From Streptomyces sp. TRM64462 (GTDB lineage Bacteria > Actinomycetota > Actinomycetes > Streptomycetales > Streptomycetaceae), in the NCBI RefSeq assembly GCF_013362995.1, contig NZ_JABWDV010000420.1:1-64000 (forward strand): a stretch of 64,000 nt of DNA, in the 5' to 3' direction. How positions within the stretch are numbered: position 1 is the stretch's first letter; every line of letters begins with the position of its first letter. Below the pieces are notes generated by a model, which was given only the letters and a program-made list of their open reading frames with translations, made no database searches and had not been told where the DNA came from. This document shows, in pieces, positions 14,042 through 23,024 of this stretch. A program made the translations under genes and the position numbers.

Positions 14042-16308
14042 CGGCCGGTGGGGGCCGTGATCGCCGGGCCGGTCGCGTACGCGGCGAGCAGCCGGTCGTA
14101 CTCGGCCTGGGTGACGGGGACGACCGTGCCGTGGCGGGGGCTGGACGGGAGGGCGTAGTTCTCGGACGGCGTCCAGGTGCCCGAGGCCAGGTCGGTGGTC
14201 TCGAAGGGGACATAGCCGCGGCCGCCGAACTCGTCGATGAAGAGGTACCACTTGTCCTCGGTGTTGGACTTGAAGACCGTGGGGCCCTCGCCCTGGTTGA
14301 TCGTGCCCTTGCCGATGCAGTCGGCCACGAAGTCGTACGTCGTGGAGCGCAGGTCCGTGGCCTTCTCGGCGGTGATGAACTTGCTGCACGGGGTGGTGGA
14401 GGACGTGTTCCGCTCGTCCTTCGTGAAGCGGTAGTGGGTTCCGTCGTGGCGGATCACGGTCGAGTCGATCACGGAGTAGCCGGGGTCGTTCCACACCTTG
14501 GGCTCGCTGAAGGTGTGGAAGTCGCGGGTGGTCGCGTAGAGCATCTTGTTGTACGTGGTGCCCGTGTGGTCCGGGTCGTTCGCGGCGTACAGCTTCGAGG
14601 CCCAGAAGACGACGTACGCGCCGATGGTCTCGTCGTAGTACGCCTCCGGGGCCCAGGTGTTGCCGGCCGTGTCCGGGGCGACCCGGACGAGGCGCTGGTC
14701 CGTCCAGTTCACGAGGTCCGTGGACTCCCACACCATGATCGACTTGCTGCCGGTGCGCTGCACCTGGTCCCAGCTCCCGCTCGCGCCGCCGTGCATCCGC
14801 AGGTCGGTGGCGATCTGGTAGAACTTGTCGCCCTCCGGGGAGCGGACGATGAACGGGTCGCGGAGGCCCTTCGTGCCGAGGTCGCTGGTCAGGACCGGGC
14901 GGCCGCCGTTGAGTTCGCGCCAGTGGAGCGGGTCGTTGCCGCGGCTGAGGGCCATGCGGACCTGTTCGCCGTCGGCGGTGCCCTCGCCGGTGAAGTAGGT
15001 GAAGGCGTAGCCCGTGTATTTCTGCGGGCGGGGCAGTTCGGGGACCGTCGCGGTGAGGGCGCGGGCGGTACGGGCGGTGCCGCGGGCCACCGTCGCCGTG
15101 AGCGTCACCGTCGCGGTGCCCTTGCCGTGGCGGGGGCGGTGGACGATGCCCGTCGGATCGATGACGGCGGGGTCGCTCGACGCCCACGTCACCGTGGTGC
15201 CGTACGCGCCTTCGGCGGGGAGGGTCAGGTTGCCGCGTACGTCGTCGACGTTGCGCACGACGAGTTCGCGGGCCGCTTCGGCGGTGGCGCGGGCGTCGTC
15301 GTACTCGGCGTGCACGGTGACGGCGAACTGCTTGGTGCGGGACACGGCGGGCGCGGTTCCTCGGCTGACGGTGGCGGTGAGTGTGACGCGCGCGTCGGGC
15401 CGGCCGGGGGCGGGGCGCGTGACGCGGCCGGTGGTGGAGACGGTGGCCGGGTCGCTGCTGGCCCACGTGACGGCGGAGCCGCCCGCGGTCGTGGGGAGGG
15501 CGAGGTCCGTGGTGACGGCGGTCGTGTCACCGAGGTCCAGGGCGGCCGTGTCGGCGGCGACGCCCCGGGTGTTGGCGGGGACGGCGAGCGCGGCGGTCTC
15601 GTCAGGGGTGAGGGCCCGGTCGTAGATCCGGAAGTCGCGGATGCGGCCCTTGAACGGCTTGTCGGCGGCGTACAGGGACTTGCCGATGAGGTTGGCGGTG
15701 GTGGTGCCGCCGCCGATGGCGCCGGGCGTGAGCGTGACGTTCGCGTTCCGGGCGACCTCGACCCCGTCCTCGTACAGGACGGCGGTGCCGCCGCTGAGGG
15801 TGTAGTCGAGGTGCTTCCAGGTGTCGCGGGGCAGCTTGTAGGAGGTGGAGCGGCGGACGGTCTGCTCGGTGGACCAGTTCCCGGAGGCGAGGGAGGTGCG
15901 GTAGTGGTCGCCGGTGGTGAAGAGGTAGCCGTTGCCGTTGCTGCCGCTGGTGTTGCCGAGCCCGTAGAGGAAGTACGGGGTGCCCTGGTCGGGGGCGATG
16001 CGCACGTCGAGGGACACGGTGACGGCGTCGAGCCCGGCGAGGACGTTGTCGGGCAGCTCGACATACGTGTCGGTGCCGTTGAACCCGAGCCCCTCGGCGG
16101 CCCCGCCCCAGTCGGGTGCGCCGTGGACGGCGCCGTGGCGGGCGTTGCCCGAGGCGTCGGTCGCGGTGGCGCCGGACGCCTCGTCGAGCGCGTACCGCAG
16201 CACGAGCCCCTCCTCGGCCCCTTCGGCGGCGGTGGCGACGGGCGGCACCACGAAGGAGCCGAGCAGCAGCCCCGCCAGTGCGGGAACCAGCACCCTCCAT
16301 GGACGCAT
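14038..16308 (-). CDS. Secreted LamG / Ig-like / GH43 glycoside hydrolase
   Basis: 756 residues from the ATG at 16308, preceded by AGGTGG. It has a Sec signal peptide (LVPALAGLLLGSFVVPPVATAAEG). A LamG/concanavalin-like domain covers about 35-210 (LVLRYALDEASGATATDASG; FKGRIRDFRIYDRALTPDE). Two bacterial Ig-like units follow (VTWASSDPATVSTTGRVTRP and VTWASSDPAVIDPTGIVHRP). A five-bladed propeller of GH43 type takes the rest, with TKGLRDPFIVRSPEG (likely general-base Asp), WAPEAYYDETIGAYVVFW and INQGEGPTVFKSNT (likely general-acid Glu). GH43 enzymes cleave arabinose- or xylose-containing plant polysaccharides; the exact bond is not predictable. It is followed upstream by an NLP gene. Its stop overlaps the convergent gene's stop. 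Confidence 0.87.
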   Translation of the reverse strand: MRPWRVLVPALAGLLLGSFVVPPVATAAEGAEEGLVLRYALDEASGATATDASGNARHGAVHGAPDWGGAAEGLGFNGTDTYVELPDNVLAGLDAVTVSLDVRIAPDQGTPYFLYGLGNTSGSNGNGYLFTTGDHYRTSLASGNWSTEQTVRRSTSYKLPRDTWKHLDYTLSGGTAVLYEDGVEVARNANVTLTPGAIGGGTTTANLIGKSLYAADKPFKGRIRDFRIYDRALTPDETAALAVPANTRGVAADTAALDLGDTTAVTTDLALPTTAGGSAVTWASSDPATVSTTGRVTRPAPGRPDARVTLTATVSRGTAPAVSRTKQFAVTVHAEYDDARATAEAARELVVRNVDDVRGNLTLPAEGAYGTTVTWASSDPAVIDPTGIVHRPRHGKGTATVTLTATVARGTARTARALTATVPELPRPQKYTGYAFTYFTGEGTADGEQVRMALSRGNDPLHWRELNGGRPVLTSDLGTKGLRDPFIVRSPEGDKFYQIATDLRMHGGASGSWDQVQRTGSKSIMVWESTDLVNWTDQRLVRVAPDTAGNTWAPEAYYDETIGAYVVFWASKLYAANDPDHTGTTYNKMLYATTRDFHTFSEPKVWNDPGYSVIDSTVIRHDGTHYRFTKDERNTSSTTPCSKFITAEKATDLRSTTYDFVADCIGKGTINQGEGPTVFKSNTEDKWYLFIDEFGGRGYVPFETTDLASGTWTPSENYALPSSPRHGTVVPVTQAEYDRLLAAYATGPAITAPTGR

Positions 16309-16445
16309 GCGCCACCTGCCTCCCTCGACACACCATGTCGCGTGTGACTTTGAGGGATCCTGTGCGAACACGTGTGGATCGTCAATCGTCGTGACAGCGC
16401 GAAGGCGGACCGAAAATTTCGCCTGTTCGACGGCTCGGACCAGGG

Positions 16446-17213
16446 TCAGGCGTAGGGGTCGAAGGGGATGCCGGACGGCTTTGCCTTCTCCAGGTTGCGA
16501 CCGAAGTTCGCGTCCTTCAGGGGAAAGTTGGCGCGGCCCCAGTCGGCATCGCCCAGCCGGTCGCGGAGCCAGGTGGCCGGGTAGCCGTTCCAGCCGACCA
16601 GGTCGACGTACTGCCACGCCTTGTAGTGGTTCTCCGGCTGCTCCCCGGCCTTCGCCAGCCGGAAGGCGTGGGTGCTCACCCCGTCCTTGTGGTAGACGAT
16701 CTTGGCGTGGGTACCGCTCTCCCACGGAACCCGGCCGGCCGAGTACGTCGTGTAGCCGCCGTGCGCGGAGGTGGACACGTACTTCGCCTGGTCGTCCTGG
16801 ACCCAGACCACGACGGACTCCCAGTCGTGGCGGTGGCCGCTCTCAATGTGGGCGACGGCCTGGTCCTTCTCGAAGTAGAGCGCGTAGACGATCCCGCACC
16901 AGCCGTTGTTGCACTTGGCGCGGGAGTAACCGTTGGCGTTGTCGAGGTCCGACTGGTCGCGACAGCCGCCACTGAGCGATCCAGTCGGCCTCAGGCCGCC
17001 GTTGAGGGTGCCGTCGGGGCCGATCGCCGGAGTGGGGTAGCAGCCGTCCGTGTCGTAGTCGTAGACCGGTTCGAACCGCCGCTCCAGCGCGTCGGCGTCG
17101 GCGGGCAGCGCCCTGGGCGGGGCGGCGAAGGCGCTGCCCGGCAGGGCGACGACCAGGGCGAGCCCGCCGGCCAGGGCGAGCAAGAAGGTGCGGACGCGCG
17201 CGTGCGTCTTCAC
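16446..17213 (-). CDS. Necrosis-inducing NPP1-like protein (NLP cytolysin)
   Basis: 255 residues from the GTG at 17213, with CAGGAGACC upstream. It has a secretion signal (TFLLALAGGLALVVALPGSAFA). The mature protein contains the hallmark NLP heptapeptide GHRHDWE at residues 126-132, preceded by a cysteine-containing region (C58, C84, C101, C106) and followed by the family block ESVVVWVQDD...STSAHGGY. In plant pathogens, NLPs bind sphingolipids of plant membranes and lyse cells, with the HDWE residues coordinating the metal needed for activity. Here all these residues are intact. The protein is secreted and may act on eukaryotic membranes; activity is inferred. It lies next to a GH43 glycosidase. 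Confidence 0.92.
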   Translation of the reverse strand: MKTHARVRTFLLALAGGLALVVALPGSAFAAPPRALPADADALERRFEPVYDYDTDGCYPTPAIGPDGTLNGGLRPTGSLSGGCRDQSDLDNANGYSRAKCNNGWCGIVYALYFEKDQAVAHIESGHRHDWESVVVWVQDDQAKYVSTSAHGGYTTYSAGRVPWESGTHAKIVYHKDGVSTHAFRLAKAGEQPENHYKAWQYVDLVGWNGYPATWLRDRLGDADWGRANFPLKDANFGRNLEKAKPSGIPFDPYA

Positions 17214-17350
17214 TGCGGTCTCCTGTGCGGCCGCGGCATGCGGGAACACGACCAGGGAGGTGGCATGCACGCGTCATGCTCCTCGCGCGACGTTGAACCA
17301 TCAAGAGCCGGAGGTGTGGCGGCGATGAACCGCCGGCCAACGATCCCGCG

Positions 17351-18121
17351 TCAGGTGGTGGGCTTCCGCGCCTCGAACAGGGTGCGGCTGCTGTGGGCCA
17401 CGAACGGGCCCTCGGACTCGATCCGTTCGTGCAGCTCCTTCAGCCGGGGCAGGTACTCCGCCACGGAGAAGCCCGGCACCATCCAGATCACCTTCCGCAG
17501 GAAGTGGACGACAGCACCGACGTCGAAGAACTCCATCCGCAGCCGCTCGGTCCGCACGTCCACGATCTCCAGACCGGCCGCCTCGGCCTCGGCGCGCTCG
17601 GCGTCCGGGTGGCGCGCGCCGCGCACGTCCTCCGGCTGCTCGCCCAGGAAGAACTCCACCAGTTCGAAGACGCTCGCGGGCCCCACGTGCTGCGCGAAGT
17701 ACGTGCCACCCGGCCGCAGCACCCGCGCGATCTCCTCGAAGTACGGCTTCACGGGGTGACGGCTCACGACGAGGTCGAACGCCTCGTCCGCGAACGGCAG
17801 GGGCGGCTCTTCCGGCGCGGCGACCACCACGGTGCCGAGCGGGTGCAGCAGGGCCGTGGCCTTGGCGACGTTGGGCGGCCACGCCTCGGTGGCGACACAC
17901 AGCGGCGGACGCCGGGGGATGCCCGCGAGCACCTCGCCGCCGCCTGTCTGGATGTCCAGCGCGGCGGAGGCCCGTGCCATGCGCTCTCCCATGGATCGCT
18001 GGTACCCCCACGAGGGCCGGGCCTCGGTGGCCCGCCCCTCGAACCACGAGAAGTCCCATCCCTCGGTGGGCGCGGCGGCGGCCTCGGCGACGAGTTCCTC
18101 GAATGTGCGCGTTCCGGTCAT
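17351..18121 (-). CDS. Class I SAM-dependent methyltransferase
   Basis: 256 residues from the ATG at 18121. The SAM-binding region is a Methyltransf_11-like fold: ALDIQTGGGEVLAG as motif I, CVATEAWPPNVAKA, FDLVVSRHPVKPYFEEIARVLRPGGTYFAQHVG. The middle segment (LGEQPEDVRGARHPDAERAEAEAAGLEIVDV) and the C-terminus (FLRKVIWMVPGFSVAEYLPRL) are typical of streptomycete methyltransferases of unknown substrate. It lies between an NLP gene and a DUF397 gene and has no obvious operon partner. Confidence 0.85.
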   Translation of the reverse strand: MTGTRTFEELVAEAAAAPTEGWDFSWFEGRATEARPSWGYQRSMGERMARASAALDIQTGGGEVLAGIPRRPPLCVATEAWPPNVAKATALLHPLGTVVVAAPEEPPLPFADEAFDLVVSRHPVKPYFEEIARVLRPGGTYFAQHVGPASVFELVEFFLGEQPEDVRGARHPDAERAEAEAAGLEIVDVRTERLRMEFFDVGAVVHFLRKVIWMVPGFSVAEYLPRLKELHERIESEGPFVAHSSRTLFEARKPTT

Positions 18122-18159
18122 GCGCCGATCTTCGCACCCCGGCGCGCCACCAGAGGCCT

Positions 18160-18450
18160 TCAGTCCAGGGCGTCGCCCCGTACGGCCCCGACGAACGCCA
18201 CCCAGGCGGAGGCGCCGAAGACGACGGCGGGGCCGGTGGGGTTCTTGCTGTCCCGCACGGGGACGCGGGTGGGGCGGGCGGCGTCGTCGACTTCGAGGCA
18301 GGCGTCCGCCACGGGTCCGCTGTAGCTGGACTTGCGCCAGGCGTCGCTCACTTCGAGGCACTGACCGCTGTCCCCACCGCTGTGGCTGGACTTGCGCCAG
18401 TGCGGCAGCGCCGAGGCGTCCGGTATGACGTACTCATAGCTGGGCAGCAT
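18160..18450 (-). CDS. DUF397 protein (two tandem domains)
   Basis: 96 residues. Two copies of the DUF397 signature WRKSSHSGGDSGQCLEV and WRKSSYSGPVADACLEV are followed by VPVRDSKNPTGPAVVF. DUF397 proteins are small acidic partners encoded next to XRE-type regulators in the WhiJ/AbaA-like families of Streptomyces, where they modulate the regulator and affect development or antibiotic production. The gene start (18450) overlaps the end of the XRE gene (stop 18434), a standard coupled arrangement. Most DUF397 proteins carry one domain; two in tandem suggests duplication. Confidence 0.93.
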   Translation of the reverse strand: MLPSYEYVIPDASALPHWRKSSHSGGDSGQCLEVSDAWRKSSYSGPVADACLEVDDAARPTRVPVRDSKNPTGPAVVFGASAWVAFVGAVRGDALD

Positions 18451-19264
18451 GCTCGTATTCCTTCGCGACGGACTTGATCAGAGCCAGAGACTCACGGTGC
18501 GACAGAGCGTCACCCAGGGCATGATCGTAAAGCGCCTGGCACTCCTGAACCAGTGAGGGCAGCTCCAAGACCCTGCCTGTCTGCAAGCCTTCCACGTACG
18601 CCACGGGTGGCAAGTCCTCGAACCACATCAGGGAGACAAAGCCCTCCAACAGAGCATGCGCGCCTGCGCTGTACGGGAGGACGTGAACCCTGATGCGTCG
18701 GCGGCGTTCTGCCAGGTCAAGGACGTGGTGGAGCTGCTCGGCCATGACCGCCGGGCCACCGATCGGACGGCGGAGAACCGCCTCGTCCAGCAGGTACCAC
18801 ACGCGCGGCAGGTCGAAGTTGTCGAGAATCCGCGCCCGTTCGAGGCGTGTGGCAAGGAGCCTGTCACGCTCCTCGTCACTCTTGGGCGGGTATCCAGACG
18901 ACAGCACCTCGCTGGCGTATGCCCTGGTCTGGAGCAGGCCGGGCACCAAGTTGGGGGCGTACGTACGAATCTCCGTCGCCAACACCTCCAGCCGCAGCGC
19001 CTCCTCGAAGTGCTCGGCCACAGCCTTCCCGTCCAGCGTCGGGAGGAACCGTACGAAGATCCCGTCGGTGCCGAGCGCCTGGTCAAGGCGCTTGGCGTCC
19101 GGGAGCGTCGGGCGTCGGCGCCCGGACTCGAAGTGGGCGATCAGCGACCGCGAGAGGACCGCCAGCTCAGCCAAGGCCTGCTGCGTGAGCCCCGCCAGCT
19201 CCCTCCGCCTCCTCAGCTCCTCGCCGTACCGCTTCCGGGACTCCGGGTTGTCCTCGATGGCCAT
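18434..19264 (-). CDS. XRE-family regulator with DUF5753 domain (WhiJ-like)
   Basis: 276 residues from the ATG at 19264; a TTG at 19270 would add two. The N-terminal helix-turn-helix (YGEELRRRRELAGLTQQALAELAVLSRSLIAHFESGRRRPTL) is followed by the DUF5753 ligand-like domain (EEALRLEVLATEIRTYAPNLVPGLLQTRAYA...). It pairs with the overlapping DUF397 gene. Regulators of this type often bind their own promoter. The divergent intergenic region carries an inverted repeat (19333-19364) that is a good operator candidate. The controlled targets may include the divergent small gene at 19378 and the secreted pair beyond it. Confidence 0.92.
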   Translation of the reverse strand: MAIEDNPESRKRYGEELRRRRELAGLTQQALAELAVLSRSLIAHFESGRRRPTLPDAKRLDQALGTDGIFVRFLPTLDGKAVAEHFEEALRLEVLATEIRTYAPNLVPGLLQTRAYASEVLSSGYPPKSDEERDRLLATRLERARILDNFDLPRVWYLLDEAVLRRPIGGPAVMAEQLHHVLDLAERRRRIRVHVLPYSAGAHALLEGFVSLMWFEDLPPVAYVEGLQTGRVLELPSLVQECQALYDHALGDALSHRESLALIKSVAKEYEHAAQL

Positions 19265-19332
19265 GAACAACTCCCCTCTGCTCCACCCGCGTTGTCACAC
19301 GCGAACCCCTTCCGAGCGTAGCCAGCCCCACG

Positions 19333-19364
19333 TCACTCTGTGAGCGAATCGACACACAGAGCGA
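19333..19364. promoter_or_regulatory. Candidate operator in the XRE divergent promoter region
   Basis: CTCTGTG at 19336-19342 and CACAGAG at 19355-19361 form an inverted repeat with a 12-base spacer. The arms extend outward as TC..GA with one mismatch, giving 10-base half-sites. It lies between the divergent starts at 19264 and 19378. Confidence 0.5.
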
Positions 19365-19377
19365 AAGTTGGCAGGTC

Positions 19378-19608
19378 ATGGACACCCCCTTCCCGCCCGG
19401 TTCCTTCGTCGCGCACACCGCCACCGACGTCTATGGCCCCGGCAAGGTCCTCGACGAAGAGGGCATGGGCGACTGGCGACGCGTGCGGTTCGTGCACTTC
19501 GTGGCGAGCGTCCACGTGCGGGACCTGCGGGTCGACACGACCCGCGAGGCCGCCGATGTGGAGTTCTGGCTGGCGCACAAGAAGGCGAAGTACGGCGGGC
19601 AGTGGTGA
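19378..19608 (+). CDS. Small hypothetical protein, divergent from XRE regulator
   Basis: 76 residues starting MDTPFPPGSFVAHTATDVYG, with GGCAGGTC before the ATG. The sequence VYGPGKVLDEEGMGDWRRVRFVHF and the hydrophilic, basic C-terminus EFWLAHKKAKYGGQW suggest a small beta-barrel-like soluble protein (SH3- or PRC-like by appearance only). I do not recognise the family. Its position, divergent from a WhiJ-like regulator with a shared candidate operator, suggests joint control. Confidence 0.6.
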   Translation: MDTPFPPGSFVAHTATDVYGPGKVLDEEGMGDWRRVRFVHFVASVHVRDLRVDTTREAADVEFWLAHKKAKYGGQW

Positions 19609-19766
19609 CGCGTTCGGACAAGACCCGGACAGGGCGCTGACCAGGCCGGACACGCGGCAGCCTGTCCGGGACAGGGATAGCGCTGTGCAAGCCGGTGCCC
19701 GTGCCCGCAGACTCGGGCTGCCCGGTCGGGCACCACACCGCACAGCCAACCTCCCAGGAGAGCTGT

Positions 19767-20162
19767 ATGCCCATGCGTCAACGCATCGCCGCCATCGCGT
19801 TCTCGGCCGCCCTCGCCGCCGGCGCGATGAGTCTCGCCCCCGTGGCCCAGGCCCACGAGCTCGGGGCGACTTCCTGCTACGGCTACGCGAACAGCTACTA
19901 CAAGCCCAGCGGTACGTACTGGCTCCCCGCGGGGCGCGTGTTCAAGACGTCGAACGCCTGCGCCGATATCAACATCAGGCCCAACACCAACCGCTATGTG
20001 AAGGTGTGCTTCGAGGTCGACGGCCGGCAGGAGTGCCAGGCGAACTACACGCTCGCCAAGGCCGGTCAGTGGAACGTGATCGCGCGGAACGTCCGGGACG
20101 GCGCCCGGTTCGCCTTCGAGTTCCGCTCGGACGCGAAGTCCACCGGGAGCTGGGCCGCATGA
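19767..20162 (+). CDS. Small secreted cysteine-containing protein
   Basis: 131 residues from the ATG at 19767 after CAGGAGAGCTGT. It has a Sec signal ([20 protein letters not shown]). The mature domain of about 100 residues has four cysteines ([32 protein letters not shown]), probably two disulfides, and a beta-rich pattern. No catalytic motif is evident. Its stop overlaps the start of the next secreted gene (ATGA), so both are translated from one mRNA, at similar levels. Confidence 0.75.
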   Translation: MPMRQRIAAIAFSAALAAGAMSLAPVAQAHELGATSCYGYANSYYKPSGTYWLPAGRVFKTSNACADINIRPNTNRYVKVCFEVDGRQECQANYTLAKAGQWNVIARNVRDGARFAFEFRSDAKSTGSWAA

Positions 20163-20620
20163 CGCCGACGACGAAGCAGCGCGCCTGGCGGACCGCGGCC
20201 ACGCTCACCGGGGCGACCACGGCACTGATGAGCCTCGGTGTCGCACTGCCCGCCCAGGCGCACGCCGCTCTGCGCTGCGAGACCCTGCGCGCCACCGTGA
20301 CCAACTCCCAGGGGCTGGCAGGAGGCACCGTCCGAGCGACCGTCTGCAAGGCCGACAACGGAGACGCGCACTTCCACGAGGGCTACTACAACTACGTGCA
20401 GGACCACCAGCCCGACGGGACGGCGGCTCGCGCGTACGTCCGTGAGCGCTACGGCACGTACGGCCCCATCGGTGTGGACGACACGTCCACGTCCGGCGGC
20501 CAGTCCATCTCCTGGATGTCCAACGGAGCGGGCAACACGACCATCCGTGTGTACGTCTGCCTGGGGACGAAGAACCCGAACCAGAGCGGCGCTCGCTGCG
20601 CCTCCGACTACATGAGCTAG
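20159..20620 (+). CDS. Second small secreted cysteine-containing protein
   Basis: 153 residues, starting in the four-base overlap ATGA with the preceding gene. The signal peptide ([25 protein letters not shown]) is followed by a mature domain with paired cysteines ([42 protein letters not shown]). It shows beta-strand alternation ([21 protein letters not shown]). It is distantly similar in layout to the first protein of the pair (small, all-beta, four Cys, no enzyme motif). Two hairpins follow the stop. Function unknown. Confidence 0.72.
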   Translation: MTPTTKQRAWRTAATLTGATTALMSLGVALPAQAHAALRCETLRATVTNSQGLAGGTVRATVCKADNGDAHFHEGYYNYVQDHQPDGTAARAYVRERYGTYGPIGVDDTSTSGGQSISWMSNGAGNTTIRVYVCLGTKNPNQSGARCASDYMS

Positions 20621-20621
20621 T

Positions 20622-20675
20622 GGCGCGTGCCGCACGCGCCGCTCTTGGTGGGGGCGGGGAAGCCTCCCCGCCCCC
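20622..20675. terminator. Two tandem hairpins between convergent genes
   Basis: First, GGCGCGTG/CACGCGCC at 20622-20640. Second, GGGGGCGGGGA/TCCCCGCCCCC at 20650-20675 with a four-base loop. They lie between the secreted protein (plus, ends 20620) and the peptidoglycan-binding protein (minus, ends 20681). Confidence 0.75.
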
Positions 20676-20680
20676 TCGCC

Positions 20681-22882
20681 TCAGCCCTGCGGGTTCGTCT
20701 CGATGGTGACCGTGCGGTCCTCCGGGGTCTTGCCGAGGAGGGCCTTCTGCAGGGCGCTGGCCACGTCGTCGGCCGACAGCTGGTGCTGCTTGCCGTCGCC
20801 CTTGGTGATCATCACGCCGTCGAAGACGCCCTCCAGGAGGCGGTCGATCGCCTTCTTGTCGTACACCTCGACCAGACGGCCGTCGACCGGCTTCATCGAG
20901 AGGATCTGCGGCAGCGAGCGCTGCGGGCCGAACTGGATCTGCCGGCCGCCCGCCTTGATCGTGACCAGGCCGGACATCGCGGGCTCCGCGAACTCCTTCA
21001 TGGCCCGGTCGATCTCGGTCTGCGTGATCGTCGGCTCCTTGGTGACCACCGGCAGCGTGACGACCTTCGCGCGGCCCGTCTCGACCTGGGCGCGGTAGGC
21101 GTCACGTACGGAGATCATCGAGCGCGGTACGTCCAGGACCGTGCCCGCCTTGCCGGGGACGGCGACGACCTTGCCGGGCTCGAACTTGATCGTGCCCTCG
21201 CTGATCGTGCCGGAGCCGCCCGCCAGGTCGGCGAGGGCGACGCTCAGCTTCTCCTCGTCGACCGGGATGACCGGCTGGGCGACGCGCTCGGCGCCGAAGA
21301 GGGAGCCGATCACCGTGACCGGGTTGTAGTCGCTGCCCGCCGCCCCGCGGACCGTGGCCTGGCTGTCCAGGGCGAGGCCCGCCTTGTCCGGCGGGAGCGC
21401 CTGGTTCTTGCCGGCGACGGTGAGCTGGAGCGGCGTGGAGGCGCGCTGGCCGAGCGCCGCGTCGAGCTTCTGGACGGCCTCCTCCTTGGTGGAGCCGCCG
21501 ATGTCGACGCCGAGGACGGTGGTGCCCTTCGGGACGTCGGAGTGGTTGAGGAGCAGGCCCGCGCCGTACGCGATGCCGACGACGACGAACAGGCTCGCGC
21601 CGAGAAGGACCAGCTTGGAGCGGCCCTTCTTCTTGGAACGCGGCGCACTCGGCGCGCGGGTCTCCGGGGGCGGCGTCGGCGTGGGCGCGGCGGGCGCGGG
21701 CTCGTCCAGTACGGGCGGGTACGCGTGCGCGTCGTAGGCGTCGGGGCCGGCCGCCTGGGCGGGGCCCGTCATCGGGAACGGTGACGGCTGCGGGGCGCCG
21801 CGGTCGTCCTGCGGGATCACCGGGATACCCGTCGTCAGCGTGTCGCCCGAGACGTGCGGCGGGGGGCCCGCCTGCGGGTTCTGCGGGTTCTGCGGTGTGA
21901 GGACGGCCGTGTCGTCGGACAGGTGCGGGAAGCCCTGCGCGGGCGTGCCGACCGGGTCGCCGCCGCCGTACGTGTCAGCGGGCGGTACGGGTGTCGTGCC
22001 GTACGCCGGGCCTGTCGTCGGGCCCGACGGGGCTTCGGGGCTGTCCGAGAAGTACGGCATGCCGGGGCCGCCCGGCCGCTGCCCCGGGGCCTGCGCGCCC
22101 GGGCCCCCCAGGCCCCCCGGGCCACCCGGCCCTCCGGGACCGCGCCCGCCGTCCAGGCCGTCCAGGCCGCTCGGGCGACGCGCACCGCCGGGACCGCCGG
22201 GGCCTCCCGGACCACCGGGACCGCCAGGGCCACCCGGGCCGCCGAGGCCACCCGGAGCACCCGCGCCGCCAGGCCCGCCCGTACCGTCCAAGCCGTCGAG
22301 GCCGCTCCTCGGGCGGCCCTGACCGCCGCCCGGGCCGTCCTGCGGCTTCGTCGCCGCGTACCCCGTACCGTTCGCGCCGAGGCCCGGGGTCTCGCCCGAA
22401 GGCGACGAGGGCGACGGCGACGGCGTCGCGGGCTTGCGCGGGGCGAACCAGGAGCTGGTGGACGCCTCCCGCTCCGCCGGCTTCGGCTCGGCGGCGTCGG
22501 GGCGGGGCGTCGCGCCCGTACGCTCCGCGGCGCTCTCCCGCCGCTCCGGCGCCGCGCCGCCGGAGCCCGCGCCGGAGCCCGCGCCGGTGTCCGCCGCCGT
22601 ATCCGGCTTGTCGGACTCGTTCACCGGCTTGCGCACGACCACGGGCGGGATGGGCCGCGAGCCCGGAATGTTGATCCGGATGCGCGTCGTCAGCGTCGTC
22701 TCGGTCTTCGGCTCGTCCGGCTCCGCGGGGGCGGCGCCCCCGGCCGCACCGGCCGCACCGGCCGCGCCGGCCCCGGCGCCATCCTGGGAATGGCGCGTTC
22801 CGTACGGCGGTGTGCCCGAGGGGTACGCGGCTCCGCCACGCCCCTGGGGGCCGGAGGACGAGGTGTCAGTTTCACGACTCAA
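20681..22882 (-). CDS. Membrane protein with collagen-like N-terminus and PG_binding_4 domains
   Basis: 733 residues from a TTG start at 22882, preceded by GGGAGAG. The first 410 residues are a low-complexity cytoplasmic region rich in Gly, Pro, Thr and Ala, including a collagen-like run of GGP/GLG triplets. A basic patch ([10 protein letters not shown]) precedes one membrane helix ([21 protein letters not shown]). The extracellular part has two peptidoglycan-binding domains of the VanW/YoaR type ([35 protein letters not shown]). A VanW domain itself is not present, so this is a binding protein of the cell wall. It is in the same direction as DUF6113 and mshB, likely downstream of them. Confidence 0.8.
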   Translation of the reverse strand: MSRETDTSSSGPQGRGGAAYPSGTPPYGTRHSQDGAGAGAAGAAGAAGGAAPAEPDEPKTETTLTTRIRINIPGSRPIPPVVVRKPVNESDKPDTAADTGAGSGAGSGGAAPERRESAAERTGATPRPDAAEPKPAEREASTSSWFAPRKPATPSPSPSSPSGETPGLGANGTGYAATKPQDGPGGGQGRPRSGLDGLDGTGGPGGAGAPGGLGGPGGPGGPGGPGGPGGPGGARRPSGLDGLDGGRGPGGPGGPGGLGGPGAQAPGQRPGGPGMPYFSDSPEAPSGPTTGPAYGTTPVPPADTYGGGDPVGTPAQGFPHLSDDTAVLTPQNPQNPQAGPPPHVSGDTLTTGIPVIPQDDRGAPQPSPFPMTGPAQAAGPDAYDAHAYPPVLDEPAPAAPTPTPPPETRAPSAPRSKKKGRSKLVLLGASLFVVVGIAYGAGLLLNHSDVPKGTTVLGVDIGGSTKEEAVQKLDAALGQRASTPLQLTVAGKNQALPPDKAGLALDSQATVRGAAGSDYNPVTVIGSLFGAERVAQPVIPVDEEKLSVALADLAGGSGTISEGTIKFEPGKVVAVPGKAGTVLDVPRSMISVRDAYRAQVETGRAKVVTLPVVTKEPTITQTEIDRAMKEFAEPAMSGLVTIKAGGRQIQFGPQRSLPQILSMKPVDGRLVEVYDKKAIDRLLEGVFDGVMITKGDGKQHQLSADDVASALQKALLGKTPEDRTVTIETNPQG

Positions 22883-23024
22883 AGCAGGCTCTCCCGGTTG
22901 GCTCCGCCGCCCGCTCTCACACCCACGGGCGCCCGGCGGCGCGCACCACCATACTGGCCGCCGTCACCGCGCAACCCGCGACCGGGGGAACATCATCGGG
23001 CATTACGCTCCAAGTTCGGGCACG

